Below, piece after piece: positions 1 to 9,100 of a stretch of 64,000 nucleotides of DNA. The stretch spans positions 62,001 to 126,000 of the forward strand of contig CAJQUW010014743.1 of the NCBI GenBank assembly GCA_907163375.1, given 5' to 3'. A model generated the notes under the pieces. It had not been told where the DNA came from and ran no database searches. It saw only the letters and a list, made by a program, of their open reading frames with translations. Both the position numbers and the translations under genes were made by a program. The stretch's first letter is position 1; each line of letters begins with the position of its first letter. This DNA comes from Prostheceraeus crozeri (Eukaryota; Platyhelminthes; Polycladida; Euryleptidae).

Positions 1-35
1 TGATAAAGATTTCAAATGTTCAAATGTTTACTCAC

Positions 36-182
36 AATCCGTCGTTGCTGCCTTTTCTCTTCTTTTATGCGTTCCTCTTCTGCATTCTTCTCTTGTCGCA
101 TGGTTTCACGACGTCGCTTCTCCAATTTTGCTTTCTGCACGTTCTTCATGCTCTGTAGACGATCTTGCAAGTTTCGTTGAGC
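36..182 (-). CDS. Exon of the unidentified coiled-coil gene
   Basis: This 49-codon exon is open throughout, with acceptor CCGGCAG just above 182 and donor GTGAGT at 35-30. It encodes a highly charged segment with repeated KRRRE, EEER and EEKRQQRR runs, which suggests a long helix. It follows exon 10813-10859 in phase 0. Confidence 0.6.
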
Positions 183-3100
183 CTGCCGGAAATACAGATG
201 AAATCTTTATCGAGTATATGAGGAGTGAGTATTCTGGAGACAGTGTTCGTATACACAGTACCACTTTACTAACATCTCGAACTCATAGACAACGGAAGCA
301 CATTAGGATGGACACAACATTGAAAACTATGAGTGGTGCCTCTAGATATTTACTTTCACGCTGTGTGAAATATGCCTAAGAAACACATATGTTTGATGAT
401 GTGCAGGATTCTTTTCAGAAGGAGTTTTGGTACGCCGATGGCACAGACAATCAGCTAGCAGTGCTAAGCGGAGACTAAGTAAGATTTAATCACTGTAACT
501 CGCCAGTCGCTTAAATACCTCATATACGGCTCAGAATTTACACATAACTGACAGGAACTACATACAGGAAGAATGAAGTTGCCTACTATAACTATTTCCC
601 AGCTATAGCAATCATTACAAAAAATTTCTATGAAAAAAGGAAGACGAAGTTACGTCAGGCGGTCATGTCCATAATCCCTTTGTGTGTTCACTTCACACCA
701 GAATATGGACACAAACTTTGTTGTGTCACAGCAATGTTGGACATTGAGTGAGCGGTTATGAGCAGCTATTCATATCTACACAGAGATGATCTGATACATA
801 GTGAGATATGATCTGTCAATATCTTTGTACACACAAAGACCGACATGACGAAATATGGGCGTAACAGCTGTGATGCATCTATAATTCCAGAATTGGTAAA
901 TAACTGTAAATATTCATACTACTTGTATCTGTGATTGAGAAGTAACATCTTGAAGGTCTCTATCTAAAGTTCTAGCAATTAAACAATATATCCTGGACGC
1001 AGCTTGCAAGAGTATTTTTTAGCTCTTGAAAATTGCAATATATTTGCATTTTGATGATATTACTTGCAAAAATTCAATGATATGCGGTTGTCTTCTAATA
1101 AAATTGAAAAATAGCACTAAACCTAAATAGTTGCTTCATCCTACGTCAGCTAGTTGTCATCAACACCCCAAAGTCACATCGTCCGTCATTAAAGAGCTAA
1201 ATAACTACTTTTCTTTATGTTAAGAAAATAAAAATAAACTCATGATATAATGTATTATCTTAATAGCTTTCGATGACTCTAATTATAAGATAACGTCATC
1301 ATGCAAAAGGATTCAAAATAATCTTACACTGAAAGTTGTAGATATCGATTAGAGTCATCGAAAGCTTTAAGATAATGCATCATATTATGAGTTTGTTTAT
1401 ATTTTCTTTACTTTAAGTCATTGGAAGAAAAGGCTGCTTTAAACTTTTCTTTATGCCGGAGAGCCGAGAAACAGGAGGGGAGAGTATTCATACTAAAAGA
1501 AATGAAGAAGATAAAAAGTATCACCAAACGCGATCTTTATATACTTTTCACAAATAAGGAGTATAATTGAGTACAACTGTCCTGTCTTTGTTGGACTTAA
1601 CACACGAAACAATTGTAAATTGAATAAACTTCAAAGGCGTTGTCATCGCATCATCTGCGGTAAAGGATGTTCGTGTGATCTACTTCCAAACTTGGAATCT
1701 CGTAGAGATGATTTGCCCATGAAAGTGTTCCATAAATGATGCAACCTGCACATCAACTGAAAAGTCTGATGCCTCTGTTCCTTCCTAGTGGTAAACGTCT
1801 TTCTTTTCCTTTTTGCAATACATTACGTCGTAAATCATCGTTCATTCCAATGTGTACACTGAGGTTCAACAAACAAAATTGATGACTTCTGACTTTCTCA
1901 CATATTTGAAATTACTTCCTTATTATCTTTTAACCGACAATTTTCTGAAGGAAAATTCCTTTCATTCTATATGTACCACGCACGTCAACTCGCTCTGTCC
2001 AGCTTTCTACATGTATATTCAATAAACGATTATTATTATTAAATATGAAAATACCGGGAGTAAATTAAGTAGATTGGTACTATAATAGATAATTATTTCG
2101 AAGTATGTCTGCATTCTCATATGTATTGAAAATCGGTGTGTTTCTCAACAGTTATCATATCAAAATGCTAAAGATTCTGATCTTCGTAAAAAGTACCTTT
2201 CAAAATAGTACTTCCACAAATTTGATCTTCCAGTTGGTTGAATCCAACGATCCCAGCGGTACATACAGTGAAAAGCTTGGAAATACACGAAAACAAAAAG
2301 GTCACAAAAGCATACGTCATCTGCCTTAGCTCTGAGAAGATGACGTCAAAGAAGGCATTCCTTGATCATTTGATGAATAAGGAATCGCTAACGTCACTAC
2401 TCCCCAACTGAGGGCTTGGATGGTGACATAGCAGGACGTTTGGAGTACTGACTGTGTTGCTATTAATCCCGATGCCTTTCCTGACGACTTCCGTTGACAC
2501 TTACGTGGCTCGACCTCAGGACCAGTGGATGGCTAGGCCAAGCATATAACCGCTGTGCCACGCAGACTACAAGAAATCCTCACGGTTAAAATTGGTGCGG
2601 AATCAAAGCATCGCCAATGCTGGAAACTGTCCAGTTGATGACAGTTTGACCCACATTCATCTGATGGCAGCTTGAAGGAAGTTAGGGTACTAGAATCAAC
2701 TATTCCAATCAGTTGATAATCCATTGACCACTGGATGAATATCATCACGTGATAATCTCTCCAGCTTCAAGAAACACAAACATTGAATTTCAAAGCATTT
2801 TACAGTTGCTTTGTCACAAGATAAGATGATTAGCAGCTTCATTAATGATACAGAAGGTTGACTGATGTGTTGAAATAAACCGCTATATAACAGCCATCTC
2901 AGCCTTCAATGGTCTGAAATCTGCCTCGGATGATTAACACAGTCGTCATTAACATTTTCAAACGGTAAAATTGTCGAGATTATATCACTTCATGTTGATC
3001 GATGCGTAGCAGCATGGTATTGTTGAATACTTTCATGAGGTAGACACGGATCTATGCAACGTTAATCTACAGTATGTATTTCTCAACCTCTCTTTGCTTT

Positions 3101-6100
3101 AGCATCTTGAAGATTGGAGTCTTTTCTAATTGTTCGTCCATATTTTTTCTATTAAACGTCATGAGCCGCTGGAAAAACACATAATTTCAGACATCTATTT
3201 TAAGAAAAATGACAAATCCTCACCTTATTCGAGGCTTGCCTTTCCCAGTCAATGTGAGCCGTGGGATAGAGGACTGCAAGTGATGTGTCAGCTTCAAGCG
3301 CAAGTCAGTTACCATCACTTAGCTACTTCTGAGAAATTACGGAAGTGCGGAGTGGACACCATTTTTGATTACAGCTATGAGCTGTTGCGGAAGCAGGTAG
3401 TGATTCCGCGCGATTAATCGTGCGACAGAATCAATCGCGCGATTCACTTTTGCAAGGTGACTTCTCAGTGAAATTTGCTTGATGAAGAAAAATTGTGTCT
3501 ATTTTTTCATTTAACTAATTCAACGTTTGAAATAATTGCTATGTAGACACTCATATGCGAGGGTGCTCGCTCCTTAGATCATGCACCCTGTGGGAACGCA
3601 TCTTGCTAATATCAACAGATTATCTGGCGAGGTAGCGATTTTGTGGATAATTTTCTTTGAAGGTTCATTTTCGTGCAAAAACTATCTCCGCATCTGAAAA
3701 TGGTCATCATCTATCCAAAAACATGTGTAAAATTAAAAAACGACAGTTGGCGAAAAAGTTGCTATAATTAGTTGGTAGATATTTGTTTACTAATGCGAGC
3801 TGATTTTTCGCCAACCGGCGAAATCGTGGATATTGTAGCAACTAATTATTGATAAACAGTAATGTTTGTATATTACCTTTACATGAAAATATATTGTATA
3901 CTCAGTCTGATCTGATAAAAAGGGATCTTTTTTAATTCACGAAGGCTTAAACAAAAAAAGTATTTATCTTCCATAAATGTCGCAGTAAATACTATTATAT
4001 TGCTCAAATATTTGTCATTGTTGTATATTACTGAATGTCAAGAGATGTTATGATAATTGATATAAGCGGATTCTCTATATTCTTATCATTATCAAAGAAT
4101 GATAGTCTGCACTTATTTCTTAGATAGATTAGCCATATGTGGGGGATGGTGAGGAGGTGAGGGAGAAAATGGAGCCTCGGCTGTAGAGGCGCATTACTAA
4201 AGAAAATAAGAGAGAAAGTCAAAAGTAAAAAGTGGCATACAGAGCACGAATTATCGCCGGCGAACTTCGCCAGCGAATATGCTAAAAATTATTACTGAAC
4301 TGGTGATAATATGTAATATAGCATGATAATATGTAGCTGATTATCTGCCAGCTTTTCGCCAGATTCGTTCCCACAGGGCATAGCTAGAATAAGGCGGAGT
4401 TGGCGTGTGATGCGCATTTTTTCTCACACCAAAGTTAACGTTTATGGGAGCTACATGTATATAAGGATGCTTTATTTATACAATAACATTGAACATGTTC
4501 GCATAATACACGATTTGTATGAACTACGAATCACACATGCTGTCAAGCATAGTAGGTCCTTATGATATCACATTTCCGCATTGAAAGTGCATATATTTAT
4601 TGATGATACTTATGTCTGAATTACATTTCAGATGAACACTATGAACTTGATGCCTACACTGCAGATTTGTAGATTTGCTAACATTTTACAAACGTTATAA
4701 ATCTTGAATTAATTGGGGTTTGATTAGGTTGGCAGTTGGTATACGCACTGCAGGATTGACGGAAGAAAGGCTAATAACTAAAGCTGTGTTCTATAAAATA
4801 TGGCAGATAAAGACCAAACGAATCAAAATTTAGAAATAGGAATATTAGTAGATACTTCGAATTCACAGTACTTGTAGTATTAAATTCCTAAAATTGGATT
4901 CTTGAGACTTTCTATGCCTTGTTTATGACTTCTTGCGTGTTCTGATTTATAATGATGTATTCACAGGCATTTACAAATACGGTAGCAATAATTTTAATGT
5001 CTAAATAGGCTAAGAGTCTCATAGTCTCTACTTTAATGGAATTTTTCAAATTTATGATGAAACCATTGGTAAATAAAAAACAATGCAAGCTAGACTAGCT
5101 GTGAACTTTTAATAGCTGAATTTGAGAAAATTTCAAGATATTCAGAATCGCGTGACTTTCGATATTAACAAGTTGAATTTGAAGATTCAGAAATACATAT
5201 AGATGAACGGCATCTGAACAGGAGGCAACCTTAATAATCAACTTGAAATAGACGGCATTGATTTTGAGATCCATGAACTCGAATTGAACGCCGTTCAAAA
5301 TTGTGATGAACTTGTCATTTTCAGATCACAACTTGTCAATCATTATTCGTTAAATCGATATAATAAATTGGAAGTTCATCTGTTGAAGATCAAGTGCATC
5401 CTCAAACTGAGAAAAAGTCACACTTCGATGCTCAATGATTTCTTGAAGTCTAAATGCCTTGCCGATGTAAAAGAAAGTTGCCCGATGATTTCTGCAGGCC
5501 TCGCCGCGCTTTCTCAGGCCATATCGCTACCTATGTGCTGCTAGTCATAAAATATCGGGTTTCTCTGATTCTCGCCTAGACATACAGTTCCTCCCTTGTG
5601 CGCTAATTGCGGGAAAGAATTATCATGCAACACAGACCAATTTAGGGATGAGAAGCTGTGGTGTTGATACCGATTTTCTCGACAGGCTACAAAAATACTG
5701 AAATAAAGGGAACCTGAGATAGATTTTGAAACCAGTATATTTACCGACATAACTTATTCCAAATAAGTGTCACGTCAATGATAAAAAATTACATAGTAGA
5801 TTGATGTTCGAAGTGATCTGAGTTGTGAAGCTAGCGAAACCAGATGCTCGGGAATATAGAGTAAGTATATTAGGTGGAGTAGCAACTCAGCATTCATCAA
5901 ATCCCCAATGTGTATACATTTTAGGTTTTATTACATGAACTCAAGTTCCTGTGGTCCAAAAAATTATTTGAGCAGTTATTTTAAAAAGCTTGATTTTTGC
6001 CAATTTGAATACTACCGACATGGAGTCACGTTATAAGTAGTATGAAACAAGTTGGATATCAAAAGGAATGAATATTTGCGAACAAGCATCTTAATTTAGC

Positions 6101-9100
6101 GGAATATAAATGCGGAAAAATTATAGTTAGATATCCTTTTTGATATCCTAGTTTCCCAGTTGCATACATACTTTATTCAAGTCTGAGGTTTGAAGTCGCT
6201 AGCATATAAGCACAGGGGTAATTTACAGAAACTTAAAAATTGAAAAAAAACTGATAAATTAAAATAAAATTTAAAAATCGATCAAGCACTTTTTTGGACC
6301 GCAAGATGGCAATCTCTGCAAAAGTCTGAATATTTTGATATAAAAATTTTCACTGTATGCCGACATGTTTTGAGTCGACACTCTCCCTACTATATCCCTA
6401 CTCTATGTTTGGCAATGTAATTGAAACACGTCTTTTGCGAGGAGATGGAGCCTTCATGGAACGTGAGAACTGTTTCTTACCAGTGGTAAGCGAATGCATG
6501 ACTCTTCACAGTGAAGATATGTTCTTATAACCAAACAGCTGACTTCCTTTGGCTCTATAACTTGGATAATAGTAGACTGAACAGCAAATCTCATGACAGC
6601 AATTTTCATACTGTTGTCAAACAGACGAGTGCATCAAATAAACGTTTGAGGCCCGTGATGAGCAACAGGACTCACAATCTCAGACACTCACAAAATTCAT
6701 TTAATTTAAGTTAATACGGCTAGCAAGATCGCAGTCCGACTGCTAATGCACTTACTTACTTAGAATATCTCTGTAAATATATGAAAAACAGAATTTTATT
6801 TTCCGAAACTGCTTCAAAGTGTCGGATTTTGATTGTAAATAGAACTATTTTCTAGTATTTCAATTTACATTGTGTTTGAAGAAAGAGGCATTTAATAATT
6901 ATTGCTGGCGCAATAGCTCAGAACCACACGTCAGCAGTGCACATTGAAAGTAATATTTGTTCAGTATCCGTAGAAATCAACTTCGCTAATTTCGTAAATC
7001 AAAATCTCAAAGTTCAAAGTCAATTTCAAGTTTCAATTTTCAGAATGAAAGTCATGTTGCATTAGTTTTGGCAGTTTTTTAAGAGCATTTAAGACAGCTG
7101 TGAAAATAAATTCAAAAGCATTAAATGAGTTTTCTGATCCCTTGCTTCAAGATCTGGTAACTTTATGATTGATCTTTAGGTGAATACTACCAAGTGTCGT
7201 GTCAAATTAATGAAGGGATGCACGTTTTTACTATCCACTTTCTCAATACCTATCTTTATCGTGTAAGAATTAGCAGGGGCGGTTATTCAAACAAAGTCAT
7301 TTGAGCGGAGGTTTTACATAAATTAATTCAAATCAATAATTATAGGTAAAAGTAAAATATAAAAATAAGCCAAACTGCTGTTTTTTATTTTTCAAAATTT
7401 TCACAATTATGACGGCCTGATCACATAAAAAGGAAGTAAAACAGAGCTTGCAATAGATGTTACAAAATTCAAAATATTCAAAGAAATCAGAAAAGCAAGC
7501 TTTGATACTCATTGCATTCCTCCCTGTTATTAAGACCTGGTCTCAATTTCTTGATGTACATAGCTTCTCGAAGACGAAGGTTGATGAAGAATATTCAGAG
7601 GTGTCAACTTACCTGTCCGTATATCTCACAGGTCTTTTACATTACGAATGGCTTTAAATCAACGCCATCGTCATGATAATATCAAATGTGATCTTAGATC
7701 TTGTCAGTTAAATAATAATCTATGTCTCCGTACAAACGTTATTTATCAAGTTAAGTGCAATTCATGTTCAAAAAATTATATCGGCAGTACGATTCTATCG
7801 TTGCACGTGCGCCTGAAAGAACATCTAACTAGAAAAGAATCCAGTGCATTCAGGCACAAACAGCTTTGCTCTCCAAAGGATATTTTCCCTTTTGAAATTT
7901 CTATCCTAGCTTCCGATAATGATAACATCAACCTTCGTCTTCGAGAAGCTATGAACATCAAGAAATTGAGACCAGGTCTTAATAACAGGGAAGAGTGCAA
8001 TGAGTATCAAAGCTTGCTTTTCTGATTTCTTTGTATATTTTAAATTTTGTAACATCTATTGCAAGCTCTGTTTTACTTCCTTTTTATGTGATCAGGCCGT
8101 CATAACGGTGAAAATTTTGAAAAATAAAAAACAGCAGTTTGGCTTATTTGTATATTTTACTTTCATCAAAATATTATGCTGCTTAAATTCAATTATAATA
8201 TACTTTTACAAATAATTATAGGGCATTTTTAAGCTTGTAAGAATCACAAATCAGAAGACTTCACATATCTGATCACAGAGTAAGAATCACAAATCAGAAG
8301 ACTTCACATATCTGATCACAGAGTAAGAATCACAAATCAGAAGACTTCACATATCTGATCACAGAGTAAGAATCACAAATCAGAAGACTTCACATATCTG
8401 ATCACAGAGTAAGAATCACAAATCAGAAGACTTCACATATCTGATCACAGAACACCTTTCTCAATCATCAAGACTCTAGACTTTGATTGAAAGATGAATT
8501 GCAATAAGCTAAACATGACACTCTTGCACCAGTAGAACAAATCGAAGTCGCAAAATTAAGAATTTGAGGATGACTCTGGGTTATTGAGGCTATGTAGAGA
8601 AATTATGAAACTCGCACATCAGCAATCGATAGCAAATATAATAGCAATTGTGATATTCTACATACTACTGATCGTCGTCAGTCACTTTCGTCCTCTGAGG
8701 ACTTTCTGTACACTCGCATGCTATTGAATATTTAAAGAGAATGACAACTATTATGTCAAGAAGTGATTCCCCGACCTCACTCACCTGACCCAGGAATCGA
8801 ACCGAGTCTGCGGTGGAGACAAGTTGGCACCTTATTTACTAGGCCACGTTGATGGTACAAAAGGAATGCGAGTGAAGGCAGAAGTCATCTCTTAATGTGG
8901 GTGCACATGCAACTCTGCTTCATACGTCACTGGTCAGTGACAAATAAAAAATGCATTGATCAGCAAGAACAAAAGCAATATCCAGGAAGTCAGGCCGCTG
9001 ACAGTATCCAGGAAGTAAGGCCGATGACAGTATCCAGGAGGTAAGGCCGCTGACAGTATCAAGGAAGTAAGGCCGCTGACAGTATCCACCAAGTAAGGCC

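Noticed and set aside
8237-8451. Regular direct repeats as a possible CRISPR array
   Set aside because: The 43-bp units are contiguous with no variable spacers, and the surrounding DNA is animal nuclear sequence.
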